A DNA stretch of 33,347 nucleotides, from the NCBI GenBank assembly GCA_017424235.1, contig JAFPAQ010000228.1, positions 1 through 33,347 on the forward strand. The letters are read 5' to 3'. Origin of the DNA: Lachnospiraceae bacterium. GTDB lineage: Bacteria; Bacillota; Clostridia; Lachnospirales; Lachnospiraceae. This document shows, piece by piece, positions 8,455-15,191 of this stretch (positions are counted from its first letter, which is position 1; each line of letters opens with the position of its first letter). The notes under the pieces are model-generated. The model was not told the origin of the DNA, did not search any database, and saw only the letters and a list, made by a program, of their open reading frames with translations. Position numbers and translations under genes: made by a program.

Positions 8455-8676
8455 TCAGTTTATAACTAATAAGTCACCTTTTCTCAATAGTGGTGCTGTT
8501 GTTTCTGTTCCAACGAGTGCGTTATATTCTCTACGATTGAAATTCTTTCCAGTAGATTTATCACAGCGGATATTTCTTTCAGGGATTCCGAACTCTTTCA
8601 TCTGTTCAATCTGTCTGGCAAGATTCTGTTCTATTGTCGATACCCTACAATATCCCCATACCTCGTGATTATCCAT
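8455..8676 (-). pseudogene. Serine resolvase fragment (N-terminal catalytic part only)
   Basis: This 73-aa frame matches the start of a small serine recombinase: GYCRVSTIEQNLARQIEQM carries the catalytic serine, and RCDKSTGKNFNRREYNAL and LRKGDLLVI are family segments. It stops exactly where the DRLGRN helix should follow, so the catalytic domain is incomplete and there is no DNA-binding helix-turn-helix. It has a good ribosome site (AGAGGTG) and a res-like region upstream. It is either a decayed resolvase or a domesticated truncated form. Confidence 0.7.
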
Positions 8677-8710
8677 TTTTCACCTCTTTCTGTCTGTAAA
8701 GGTCACAACT

Positions 8711-8817
8711 ATTTATAGACATGTCCATAAATTCACATCCTACCTTTATAGACAGTCATTCCTATTATTCACAGGCTGTCTACAAAGTGACACCTTTATA
8801 GACAATAATTGTTGACT
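8711..8817. promoter_or_regulatory. Three-part palindromic region resembling a res site
   Basis: Three imperfect palindromes precede the resolvase fragment: 8711-8732 (20 of 22 positions symmetric), an inverted pair CTTTATAGACAG (8744-8755) with CTGTCTACAAAG (about 8776-8787), and 8798-8817 (16 of 20 symmetric). TTTATAGACA occurs three times (8712, 8745, 8795). Three dimer-binding sites of unequal length beside a resolvase gene is the layout of a recombination site of Tn3-type resolvases. It may also act as an operator. Confidence 0.6.
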
Positions 8818-8906
8818 ATTGTTTTTGCTTTATAAGTTATATATAATCTAAATGGAAGTAAAATCTCCGCACTTTCCGCAAAGTTATAAAATATTTTTTA
8901 AGGGAG

Positions 8907-9146
8907 TTGAAAATCATAAGAAAGAATAATTTGACACATAAGATATATGATAGATTTGAGAACTTAATGTTTGCGATCATTCAAAGAATACCAGAAAGAT
9001 TCATTCCACCATTTGTCATGAATCATATAGAACGATATTTAGATAAGCGTCTTAATGAATTGAAAAGTCAAGTGATTAAATGCAGATGGCAGGAAGTAGA
9101 ATTGCAAAAAACTGTTGATAAACTTTCCAATCAACAGCAAAGATAA
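8907..9146 (+). CDS. Small conserved hypothetical protein of integrative elements
   Basis: This is the only plus-strand gene in the element (about 79 aa). It is basic and helical, with the pattern IIQRIPERFIPPFVMNHIE followed by KRLNELKSQVIK and a glutamine-rich tail. I have an impression of similar small proteins near recombinases in clostridial elements but cannot name a family. The first possible start is TTG at 8907, with AGGGAG directly adjacent, which is unusually close. A Met at residue 23 is the next candidate. It is transcribed away from the res-like region and ends at a terminator. Confidence 0.6.
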   Translation: MKIIRKNNLTHKIYDRFENLMFAIIQRIPERFIPPFVMNHIERYLDKRLNELKSQVIKCRWQEVELQKTVDKLSNQQQR

Positions 9147-9151
9147 AAAGA

Positions 9152-9195
9152 AAGCACCTTCAGACAAGTAATCTTGCCCGTTGGTGCTTATTTTT
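9152..9195 (+). terminator. Convergent intrinsic terminator
   Basis: AAGCACC (9152-9158) pairs with GGTGCTT (9183-9189), with an inner CAAG/CTTG stem, then ATTTTT on the plus strand. The minus strand also has T-rich sequence after the stem, so it can serve the convergent yoeB transcript as well. Confidence 0.8.
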
Positions 9196-9457
9196 AAGTA
9201 TCGCTGTAATGATATCTACAAGCTAATATATATACGTTTTCTTCATCAATCTTATAAATCAATCTATCCTTATCATTTATGCGCCTACTCCAAAATCCAG
9301 TTAAATTTCCGGTTAATGGCTCAGGCTTTCCAATTCCATCATTTCCATTTCTACAGATGTCCTCTATAAGACTGTTTATCTTCTTTAATGTTTTACGGTC
9401 TTCTGTTTGCCAATAAACGTAATCATTCCAGCCGTTATCTGTAAAAACTTTATTCAT
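9194..9457 (-). CDS. yoeB: YoeB-family ribosome-dependent mRNA endonuclease toxin
   Basis: YoeB cleaves mRNA at the ribosomal A site. The 87-aa protein is of normal length and keeps the residues known to be essential in the E. coli enzyme: E46 in GKPEPL, R65 in DKDRLIY, and H83-Y84 in CRYHYSDT. The start overlaps the antitoxin gene by 8 bp, typical of translational coupling in these operons. The toxin appears intact and is presumably held in check by the YefM protein. It probably stabilises the integrative element. Confidence 0.93.
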   Translation of the reverse strand: MNKVFTDNGWNDYVYWQTEDRKTLKKINSLIEDICRNGNDGIGKPEPLTGNLTGFWSRRINDKDRLIYKIDEENVYILACRYHYSDT

Positions 9458-9716
9458 CAGCTGATACCTCTATGAGATTATGTTTAGCAAATTTCCCATT
9501 TTCTAACTGCTTTTTTGATTCCATCAACCAATCATAATTTGCTTTATTACCCATAATATAAGCATTTTCTATAAGATTATTATATACTTCTTCTGACAAC
9601 ATAACTACATTTTTATTGTCTTTACGTGTAACAATCATAGTTTCATAATCATCTGTAACCTTATCCATATAGGTTTTCATGTTTTCACGAAGATTTGTAT
9701 AATTAACTGCTAACAT
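9450..9716 (-). CDS. yefM: YefM/Phd-family antitoxin
   Basis: YefM neutralises YoeB by binding its C-terminal part and represses the operon. The 88-aa protein has the typical N-terminal DNA-binding fold (MLAVNYTNLRENMKTYMDKV), the ETMIVTRKDNKNVVMLSEEVYNNL core, and a polar, toxin-binding C-terminus (ESKKQLENGKFAKHNL). The ribosome site GGAGGT is at 9724-9729. A promoter with two palindromic operators lies immediately upstream. Confidence 0.92.
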   Translation of the reverse strand: MLAVNYTNLRENMKTYMDKVTDDYETMIVTRKDNKNVVMLSEEVYNNLIENAYIMGNKANYDWLMESKKQLENGKFAKHNLIEVSADE

Positions 9717-9738
9717 ACTAACACCTCCATTGCCAAAT

Positions 9739-9787
9739 GTACAGTTTTCTGTACTTTAATTATAGCGTACAGTTTTCTGTACGTCAA
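9739..9787 (-). promoter_or_regulatory. yefM-yoeB promoter with two palindromic operators
   Basis: On the minus strand TTGACG (9782-9787) and TATAAT (9759-9764) are 17 bp apart. The 16-bp palindrome GTACAGTTTTCTGTAC occurs twice, at 9767-9782 (within the spacer) and 9739-9754 (just downstream of the -10). Both carry the GTACA half-sites reminiscent of YefM operators in E. coli. Binding would block RNA polymerase directly. Confidence 0.85.
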
Positions 9788-9831
9788 GTATTTATATTAT
9801 TCTATGTAGAAACAAGAAAATGTATTCTAAA

Positions 9832-9867
9832 AATAGCATCCCTACGCATATAGTTTAGGATGCTATT
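9832..9867 (-). terminator. Terminator downstream of the RHH gene
   Basis: AATAGCATCC (9832-9841) pairs with GGATGCTATT (9858-9867). On the minus strand the stem is followed by a run of T, consistent with the end of the ribbon-helix-helix transcript. Confidence 0.65.
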
Positions 9868-9970
9868 CTAATAAATACATTTCAATATTGAGGGAAATCG
9901 GAAAAACAATTCCGATGCTTTCTGATTAGATTGTACAATGGGGTGCTTGCTTTGCAAGTGGCTCTTTTAA

Positions 9971-10201
9971 TTATTCAGATTCCTTTTCAAGTTTGTTTTT
10001 TTCTCTAATAGTCACAATTTTTTCACCTATTTCTTCTTCCAGTAAAGATATAATAAGCTTATTCACACTTAATCCTTTTTTCTTAGCATGATTCTGTATT
10101 TTCTCAAGATATTCTTCTGGTACTCTAAGCTTAATATCTTTTACTTTTTTCATATAAGCATCTTGACTTTCTTTTTGTTTTTCTGTTCTTGCTGCCAACA
10201 T
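9971..10201 (-). CDS. Ribbon-helix-helix (Arc/CopG-like) regulator
   Basis: The 76-aa protein has a charged N-terminal tail followed by a clear ribbon-helix-helix pattern: DIKLRVPEEYLEKIQNHAKKKGLSV and then NKLIISLLEEEIG. A longer frame starts at 10312, but that part covers the promoter and operator region. The ATG at 10199-10201 has GAGG with good spacing and is preferred. Such proteins repress small promoters or act as antitoxins; no toxin partner is adjacent. A symmetric operator-like sequence upstream suggests autoregulation. Confidence 0.75.
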   Translation of the reverse strand: MLAARTEKQKESQDAYMKKVKDIKLRVPEEYLEKIQNHAKKKGLSVNKLIISLLEEEIGEKIVTIREKNKLEKESE

Positions 10202-10221
10202 ATTATCCTCGCTTTCTCTAT

Positions 10222-10258
10222 GTATCAACCTGGCATCACTGTGATAACACTCTGATAC
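10222..10258. promoter_or_regulatory. Symmetric operator upstream of the RHH gene
   Basis: ATCACTGTGAT (10235-10245) is a perfect palindrome centred on 10240. It is flanked at equal distance by GTATCA (10222-10227) and its complement TGATAC (10253-10258). The whole 37-bp block is symmetric about one base. AT-rich candidate -10 sequences lie at 10262-10275 on the minus strand. Confidence 0.6.
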
Positions 10259-10484
10259 CAAGTTATATAATAGTATAACATATATCTCCTTATTTTCCAC
10301 AATTTTATTCAATCAGCACCGGAAGAAAATTTCCACCGATGCCGATAATTTAAACTATGCTATTCAATAATCTATGTGCAATCTTCCACTTAAAACTATT
10401 TCTCTGCTTCTTTTCCATCTGATACATAAATATCTCCGTGATACGCTCAAAAAAGTCCGAAGGTAAAATATTTCCCTTATCATC

Positions 10485-10721
10485 TTATTTTTCCTCCTTA
10501 AAATTTTCTTCAACACTACAAGACAACAAACATTTCTGCTCATCATCCATTAAAAAGTCCGATACTCTTTCAGTATCTTCATACGCTTGATTCATTTTAT
10601 CTAACTTCATATCATTTCTTTGTAAGTACAATCCAAGCATTGTAATAGCACATCCAAAATCATCCTTACATTTATCAGGAATCTTAAAATAAGCGTCCTT
10701 TATATGCAGTACCTTTCCCAT
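10485..10721 (-). CDS. Small hypothetical protein, possibly shortened by an in-frame stop
   Basis: I do not recognise this 78-aa protein. It begins MGKVLHIKDAYFKIPDKCKD, immediately after the HU stop codon, with the ribosome site inside the HU gene, so the two are coupled. After the TAA at 10485-10487 the same frame stays open for another 44 codons to a stop at 10350-10352. That extension has normal protein-like composition (DFFERITEIFMYQMEKKQ). The gene may be a truncated form of a protein of about 123 aa. A strong AAGGAGG just before the stop could start a short overlapping frame instead. Confidence 0.55.
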   Translation of the reverse strand: MGKVLHIKDAYFKIPDKCKDDFGCAITMLGLYLQRNDMKLDKMNQAYEDTERVSDFLMDDEQKCLLSCSVEENFKEEK

Positions 10722-10997
10722 TTATTCGTTCACCTCATCTGAAAAACGTTTACCTGCTTTAAATTTGACCGCCTTATGTTTTGGAATGATACATGTATTG
10801 CCATTCTTGGGATTTCTACCCACTCTTTCCTTTGTGTCTTTTACTTCAAATTTACCGAATCCTTGAAACTTTACTTTTCCTTCTTCTTTTAGGCATTCCA
10901 AAAGCGTATTGATAAACAGATTCACATATCTGTATGCTTCTATCTTCTTGATACTGCCATTTTTAGCCATTCTGTCTATAAACTGTTCTTTTGTCAT
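10722..10997 (-). CDS. HU-family DNA-binding protein
   Basis: This 91-aa histone-like protein bends and wraps DNA. It shows the full HU pattern: TKEQFIDRMAKNGSIKKIEAYRYV dimerisation helices, KVKFQGFGKFEVK, then the beta-arm with RVGRNPKNGNT and IPKHKAVKFKAGKRF. The ribosome site is AAAGGAG. It is carried by the integrative element and is not the chromosomal copy by context. It could assist integrase synapsis or condense element DNA. Confidence 0.9.
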   Translation of the reverse strand: MTKEQFIDRMAKNGSIKKIEAYRYVNLFINTLLECLKEEGKVKFQGFGKFEVKDTKERVGRNPKNGNTCIIPKHKAVKFKAGKRFSDEVNE

Positions 10998-11014
10998 TTT
11001 CTATCGCTCCTTTA

Positions 11015-11293
11015 TTATATTAGATTATCTATTGCTCTCTTTATTCTGCATATTTCATTTTTGTAAATTTCATAAGCAGTAGTCTTAGCTTCCTTTACAG
11101 TTGCAAATTTATCTGGCATTAATCTCCTAAGACTACCGATTCCAAATGAATACAGATAATACTGATTCTCCTTTGGCTCATATGCTATCTTGAATTCAAT
11201 TTTAATAGAATCGTATACTCTAAAACAACAATCGCTACCTATAACTAAGTCATTTGATAAATGATCTGTCCATTTTAACTGTTTAAATTCCAT
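11015..11293 (-). CDS. Hypothetical protein of the integrative element
   Basis: This 92-aa protein is not recognised. It is soluble, with a beta-rich N-terminal half (CCFRVYDSIKIEFKIAYEP, then YYLYSFGIG) and a helical C-terminus (VKEAKTTAYEIYKNEICRI). It overlaps the end of the Cys-rich gene by 11 bp, so it is co-translated with it, and is followed after 17 bp by HU. The operon context supports it as a real gene. Confidence 0.55.
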   Translation of the reverse strand: MEFKQLKWTDHLSNDLVIGSDCCFRVYDSIKIEFKIAYEPKENQYYLYSFGIGSLRRLMPDKFATVKEAKTTAYEIYKNEICRIKRAIDNLI

Positions 11294-11477
11294 TATGACA
11301 TTCCACCTTTTTTCTATTTGGACACCATTCAGGACTTATCTCTGGTGGAGCAAATTCACCAAGTAATCTGAATATTGTGAATGGCTCGTTTTCCTTGCAA
11401 CAATAATAATCATCAAAAAATTTTTGATTGCTTTTACAGCGTTCGCAATCACTACAATGTGGTACTTTGATTTCCAC
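11283..11477 (-). CDS. Small Cys-rich, probably zinc-binding protein
   Basis: From a GTG start at 11475-11477 the protein is about 64 aa. GGAGG lies at ideal spacing before this GTG, which favours it over a longer frame starting at 11525. The pattern PHCSDCERCKSN, then YYCCKENE and EWCPNRKKVEC, gives at least seven cysteines and suggests a metal-binding knuckle. No named family is recognised. It overlaps the next gene by 11 bp. Confidence 0.6.
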   Translation of the reverse strand: MEIKVPHCSDCERCKSNQKFFDDYYCCKENEPFTIFRLLGEFAPPEISPEWCPNRKKVECHNGI

Positions 11478-11493
11478 GTTATACCTCCAATAA

Positions 11494-11541
11494 AAAAGAG
11501 TGCATATAGAATGACAAAATTTCAAATTCTGTATTACACTC
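11494..11541 (-). terminator. Terminator-like hairpin after the phage-like gene
   Basis: GAGTGCATATAGAAT (11498-11512) pairs imperfectly with ATTCTGTATTACACTC (11526-11541). On the minus strand TTTTTT follows. It overlaps the stop codon of the upstream gene, so downstream genes may depend on read-through or their own promoter. Confidence 0.6.
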
Positions 11542-11971
11542 TCACTGAAAATCCCTTGCTTTTCAAATATGCAACCGCTGATTTCAACAGATTTCCGTTA
11601 TTAATAGTATTATCCATCGTATCATCCCACACATGAGGTTTATGACTTACTGACAAGCCTCCGTGATAGCCGGAATTCGCCCATGTAGCCACCTGATACC
11701 CCGTAGCATTTACATAATTGTCCATAGAATCGGTATCAATGTATACAGATGCTACACACTTATTTCCTACCATTTTAGCCTCTGTCTTTACTGCCGAATA
11801 AAGAAAATCCTGTGTCCTACGGTAGCTTGATGGTGTCCAACCAACATAATAATCATTTAGAAAATAATTCAGCGTTTCATATACTTCTTCTGCTAACTGA
11901 TTTACTAATCCTTTCATTACTGGCTGTAATGCCTTTTCAAGATCATTCATATTACTGATATGTATTGCCAT
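11534..11971 (-). CDS. Phage-like protein, HK97 gp10-type in appearance
   Basis: The 145-aa protein begins MAIHISNMNDLEKALQPVM and has helical N-terminal and mixed C-terminal parts, with WTPSSYRRTQDFLYSAV, then GYHGGLSVSHKPHVW. This layout recalls HK97-gp10-like tail-completion or head-tail joining proteins, but no decisive motif is present. It is the only virion-like candidate in the element. It overlaps the cold-shock-like gene by 20 bp. The assignment rests on overall pattern and is tentative. Confidence 0.45.
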   Translation of the reverse strand: MAIHISNMNDLEKALQPVMKGLVNQLAEEVYETLNYFLNDYYVGWTPSSYRRTQDFLYSAVKTEAKMVGNKCVASVYIDTDSMDNYVNATGYQVATWANSGYHGGLSVSHKPHVWDDTMDNTINNGNLLKSAVAYLKSKGFSVRV

Positions 11972-12344
11972 TATTCTTTTCCCTCTCTTTCTTTAATGCC
12001 TTCTGTTCATACATAAATTTCCTAACAAATCTTTGGAATTTCTTGTCATCAGTGATGACCTTATCGGCGTTGCAAGGCTTTCTATGTTTGCTGTTTTTCT
12101 GCTTTTTCTTTGATGCTTTATTCTCACTGTAGATACCAACACTGCTGTCAATCACACGGATTCCTTTAGCACATTTTCTTTGCAGTTCTTCATCATATGC
12201 GAGGTAAAAATCAACAATATAGCCATTTGCAATATCATCACCTTTAACATCTGATTCCTTAAACATACAAGACAGACCATTTGTGATGTTACAGATATAG
12301 CCTGTCTTTGTGTTCGGATTGTACTTTGTTACTTTTCCTGTCAA
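11952..12344 (-). CDS. Cold-shock-domain-like protein with basic C-terminus
   Basis: Residues 1-65 follow a cold-shock-like beta-barrel pattern: GKVTKYNPNTKTGYI, then CMFKESDVKGDDIANGYIVDF. Residues 75-130 are strongly basic and probably disordered (KKKQKNSKHRKP). Single-stranded nucleic-acid binding is likely. The start is TTG at 12342-12344, 2 bp after the stop of the HU-like gene, with AAGGAG upstream. The classical RNP motifs are only partly preserved. Confidence 0.55.
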   Translation of the reverse strand: MTGKVTKYNPNTKTGYICNITNGLSCMFKESDVKGDDIANGYIVDFYLAYDEELQRKCAKGIRVIDSSVGIYSENKASKKKQKNSKHRKPCNADKVITDDKKFQRFVRKFMYEQKALKKEREKNNGNTYQ

Positions 12345-12346
12345 AA

Positions 12347-12667
12347 TTATTCGTTCTCCTTGTCATCTTTCATGATTTCATTGATTTCTTTTTTGAGTTT
12401 CTTGCTCAATCTGATTGAAAACCTTTTATATGGTGGCTGTTTCATTCTTTCTTTTGCATTTACCTTTGGACTATTTACAGAAGTATTCGTTGCCGATGCA
12501 GTTATGATAGTTGCGCTGAACAACTCATGAAATCTGATAACGTGCTCCTCCACTAATAACTCAAAAAATGTCTTTAAGACCAGATTAAGATACTCTCTTG
12601 ATGCTTTCTTAGTCACGCCATTTCTTTTTGCCATCTCTGTAATAAAATCTTCCTTACTGATAATCAT
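12347..12667 (-). CDS. Divergent HU-like DNA-binding protein
   Basis: From the ATG at 12665-12667 (GGGAGG ribosome site) the protein is 106 aa. The first 50 residues follow the HU dimerisation helices (MIISKEDFITEMAKRNGVTKKASREYL), and the middle keeps the beta pattern. The usual GRNP arm is replaced by an unrelated segment (TSVNSPKVNAKERMKQPP), and the C-terminus is lysine-rich. A longer frame to 12751 lacks a ribosome site. It heads the element operon transcribed toward the integrase and is the second HU-like gene of the element. Confidence 0.65.
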   Translation of the reverse strand: MIISKEDFITEMAKRNGVTKKASREYLNLVLKTFFELLVEEHVIRFHELFSATIITASATNTSVNSPKVNAKERMKQPPYKRFSIRLSKKLKKEINEIMKDDKENE

Positions 12668-13104
12668 TTTCCTTTTCCTCCCTTCGATATTTGCTGTATT
12701 AAATTTTGTCGATAGAATTACACTTTCATTTAGCAGTGTACTCGCCCTCACACAATGCCCTGTGACTCTCTGTGAGGCTCATACAGCCGTTTTAATGTTG
12801 TCTGTGTGAATTTCTTCATGTGATAAATTTGAACACAAAAATAAGCACACATGCTCGTATTTCTACAAGCATATATGCTTATGTAAACATTCAAATATTT
12901 TTATATGGGTACTAAGGTAGTATCAAACTCTTTCTATTTTTTTGCTCATACACAACTACACAATCACTACACAAATTTGCTATTGAGATACATAAATTTA
13001 TGGTAAGATATATGGTAGTTAAAATCCTTGCAAACATTGATAATATAAGGCTTTATAGATATATATGAAGATATATAAACATACATGAAATAGACAGTTA
13101 TATT
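12668..13104. other. Non-coding right end of the integrative element
   Basis: No gene is supported here. It holds a small hairpin (CCTCACA 12746-12752 with TGTGAGG 12771-12777), a 15-bp inverted repeat with two mismatches (12841-12855 with 12868-12882), the 14-mer GTATCAAACTCTTT (12920-12933, also present inverted at 7806-7819 ahead of int), and the paired ACTACACAA sites. Confidence 0.6.
12955..12974 (+). repeat. Paired ACTACACAA sites, right end
   Basis: ACTACACAA occurs at 12955-12963 and 12966-12974 in the same orientation as the left pair, about 130 bp inside the right core. These are candidate arm-type integrase sites. Confidence 0.6.
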
Positions 13105-13121
13105 ACGATTCCTAGTTTCAT
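13105..13121. other. attR core (17 bp)
   Basis: This is the right copy of ACGATTCCTAGTTTCAT. On the minus strand it reads as an ATG plus five partial ychF codons, preceded by AAGGAG. It is the stranded original start of ychF. Confidence 0.85.
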
Positions 13122-13160
13122 GTATGATCACATCTCCTTTATATAGCATTTATCATTTAT
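13122..13160 (-). promoter_or_regulatory. Displaced native leader of ychF
   Basis: On the minus strand the region reads AAGGAG, 12 bases, then the ATG contained in attR. It continues toward yhfC and its terminator. Excision of the element would rejoin this leader to the ychF coding sequence. Confidence 0.65.
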
Positions 13161-13238
13161 CGTTTTTTATGCCACTGCGCTAAAAATAGTTAATGCCAGC
13201 GCATGCATTTTGAACACTACGCTATCGCAATTTCCTAT

Positions 13239-13291
13239 AAAAAAAAGAGCCCAGTACAATTTGTATATCTTACCATAATATGGACTCTTTT
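13239..13291 (-). terminator. Intrinsic terminator after yhfC
   Basis: On the minus strand AAAAGAGTCC (13282-13291) pairs, with one G:U, with GGGCTCTTTT (13243-13252), followed by a run of eight or more T. It ends the regulator-yhfC transcript. Confidence 0.8.
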
Positions 13292-13333
13292 TCAACCTGT
13301 TTTAAATTCACTTTATATTATTAAATCAATAAA

Positions 13334-14158
13334 TTAATTCCACTTTTTCTTTATTTTTATTATTGCTGACACAGATAATACTGCCACTACTGTCAAAAAG
13401 ACATACACGATCATGTACGCAACATTCGTTGATAATATATTTCCCATATAATCAGTTGAACAGCCATTTACAAGCGGTGCAACAAAATCAACCAATGTAT
13501 GACATAGCAGACATATCAGTATTCCTTTTATATCTTCTTTGTGACTCACAAAATAGCATACAACAAGGCTTAATGCCACATGCAGTATCATGGTAAGTAT
13601 TCTCTCATAACCGGCAAGTAAAAAAATTGCTGAAGAAGCATTTATCAATGAATCCTTTATATTGACAAGTGCTGTCGTATCTACTCCCAATGCTGCTGTC
13701 TGCTCTACTACAGTATCAAAAGTTCCCCCATTAATCATTCCTGCGTAGATTAAGTTATTTAAATAAGCCATACCGATAATAATAATTGCTTCGATTCCAC
13801 CATGACCAAGACCTGCTGCCAACGATCTCTCAAATGTAAGATTCCTGCTCATAAACTTTGCAACTGCATATCTTGCGATCACTTCAGAAAGTGCTGCGGT
13901 AAACGCTGCAATAATGCAATACCATACATATTTTTTACTGACAAAATCTGCAAATCCCTGACCTTTTGAAATTAAACTCAAAATTGGAGTACGAATCATC
14001 ATCTGCATTACAAAGAAACCTGCCGCACCCAAAAGCCATGCCGTCCATATTTTTTTCCCTTTATTTTTACACCCATAAATTACCCATACCGAAACCGGTA
14101 AAACAGTACTTATACAAAATGTAATTATTATTGCAATCATTGTTGTTGTGCTTACCAT
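13334..14158 (-). CDS. yhfC: YhfC-family intramembrane protease
   Basis: The 274-aa membrane protein has about seven hydrophobic segments. It carries family motifs for a YhfC-type glutamic intramembrane protease: SEVIARYAVA, then GLGHGGIEAIIIIGM with Glu and His within membrane segments, and a further HVALSLVV. The substrate is unknown. It begins 15 bp after the stop of the XRE/TPR regulator, so the two formed one operon before the transposon split the regulator. Its transcription now probably starts inside or near the transposon end. Confidence 0.8.
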   Translation of the reverse strand: MVSTTTMIAIIITFCISTVLPVSVWVIYGCKNKGKKIWTAWLLGAAGFFVMQMMIRTPILSLISKGQGFADFVSKKYVWYCIIAAFTAALSEVIARYAVAKFMSRNLTFERSLAAGLGHGGIEAIIIIGMAYLNNLIYAGMINGGTFDTVVEQTAALGVDTTALVNIKDSLINASSAIFLLAGYERILTMILHVALSLVVCYFVSHKEDIKGILICLLCHTLVDFVAPLVNGCSTDYMGNILSTNVAYMIVYVFLTVVAVLSVSAIIKIKKKWN

Positions 14159-14173
14159 AAGTTATTCCGCCTT

Positions 14174-15172
14174 TCATTGTTCATCCAACATTTTTTCGAT
14201 TCTCTTAAACTCTTTTCTGTCACGTATTTTGTCAAACAGAGGATTATTCAAATTTTCCCTCGCACTCTTCATAACAAGCTTTTTACTTCTTGGCATCTGT
14301 GTTCCAAGATCAAGCTTCTCAAACCATTTATCCAGTTTTGAAAAATACGAATCGCCATGCAACATACCCTTATCCATCATATCACATACTATCTTTGCAT
14401 ACTTTTCCAGCCTCATTAGAGCCTGTTCATTATTTTCATTTAATGAATTATATGCTGCAACTCTATACTGATATCCTGCAACTACATTCAAATTCAGTTC
14501 TTCTAAATGATATGCATCAATCACAGCATCTAAACGGGAAATGGTTTTGTCACAAATATCGTTTTCGCCTATATGAATATCAAAAAAACTACAACTATCT
14601 GCAACCATCATCAACAGATGCAGATATATGCTTGCCTGAGCAAAATTGTCTGCCTCTTGCGGTTCCCCATTTGCAAGATATGCCTGTATCAGAATACTGT
14701 CACTCTGATTTAGTACACGGCGTGGATTAAGCATATTTTTTATTCCCTCTATAGTATCCTGAGGTCTGCCACATACCAAGTCCACAAAAGCTCTTATTCC
14801 AAGTACATCACTATATATTTCTGTATTTCGACAGTTATCAAGAATATGATTACATAGACTCTGAAGTTTATCCAGTATTTCATGTTGTCTTTCTTTTCCG
14901 TCTGCAAGATTATAATGATTCAGCCATAAAATACATATCTGCATCAAAAACAGATAACATGAATGGTATTTTTTCACCAGTATCTCACTTTTTTCAAAAA
15001 CTTCCTCAAATGGAAGTGTGGCAAAATTTTCTCCCAATTCTCCATATATTTTTTGTATCTGCTCCTTTGACAGCTGAGGTTCATATCCTATTAGAGTATC
15101 CACTGACACATCAAAATATGTAGCTATCTCCGGAAGCAAAATAATATCCGGCATACTCTGTCCGGTCTCCCA
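14174..15172 (-). pseudogene. XRE/TPR regulator, 3' part (split by transposon)
   Basis: The 332 codons left of the transposon encode the end of the helix-turn-helix domain (WETGQSMPDIILLPEIATYF) and a long helical repeat domain of the family that continues GYEPQLSKEQIQKIY. There is no start codon for the true N-terminus; an in-frame TAA in transposon sequence lies two codons before TGG. The missing first 38 codons are at 28388-28501. Joining the halves at ATGGGA gives an uninterrupted 370-aa protein reading SVSKWETGQSMPD across the joint. An internal ATG at 15154 could give a protein without the HTH. Confidence 0.9.
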
Positions 15173-15173
15173 T
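15168..15173. other. Left end/core of the transposon
   Basis: TCCCAT (ATGGGA on the minus strand) joins the 3' half of the regulator to the transposon. Next to it inside lies TTAACT, which recurs inverted near the right end. Confidence 0.85.
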
Positions 15174-15191
15174 AGTTAAGGTTATTGCTTC

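Larger units (their letters stand above)
6545..13121. mobile_element. Small integrative element inserted at the start codon of ychF
   Basis: The 17-bp sequence ACGATTCCTAGTTTCAT occurs at 6545-6561 (start of ychF, reverse complement) and again at 13105-13121. Between them lie a tyrosine integrase next to the left copy, an Xis-like gene, resolvase remnants, a toxin-antitoxin pair, HU-like proteins and a phage-like protein. The unit is about 6.56 kb. It has no recognisable replication, relaxase, capsid or packaging gene. It is therefore a small integrative element, a decayed ICE or a phage satellite. The boundaries are read directly from the sequence. Confidence 0.88.

Noticed and set aside
10364-10483. 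39-aa frame after AAGGAGG
   Set aside because: Although it has a strong ribosome site, its composition (many Arg, Leu, Cys) looks like a shifted reading of the in-frame extension of the upstream gene.
12967-13149. 60-aa minus-strand frame across attR
   Set aside because: It is a chimera of the displaced ychF start and element DNA; composition is not protein-like.
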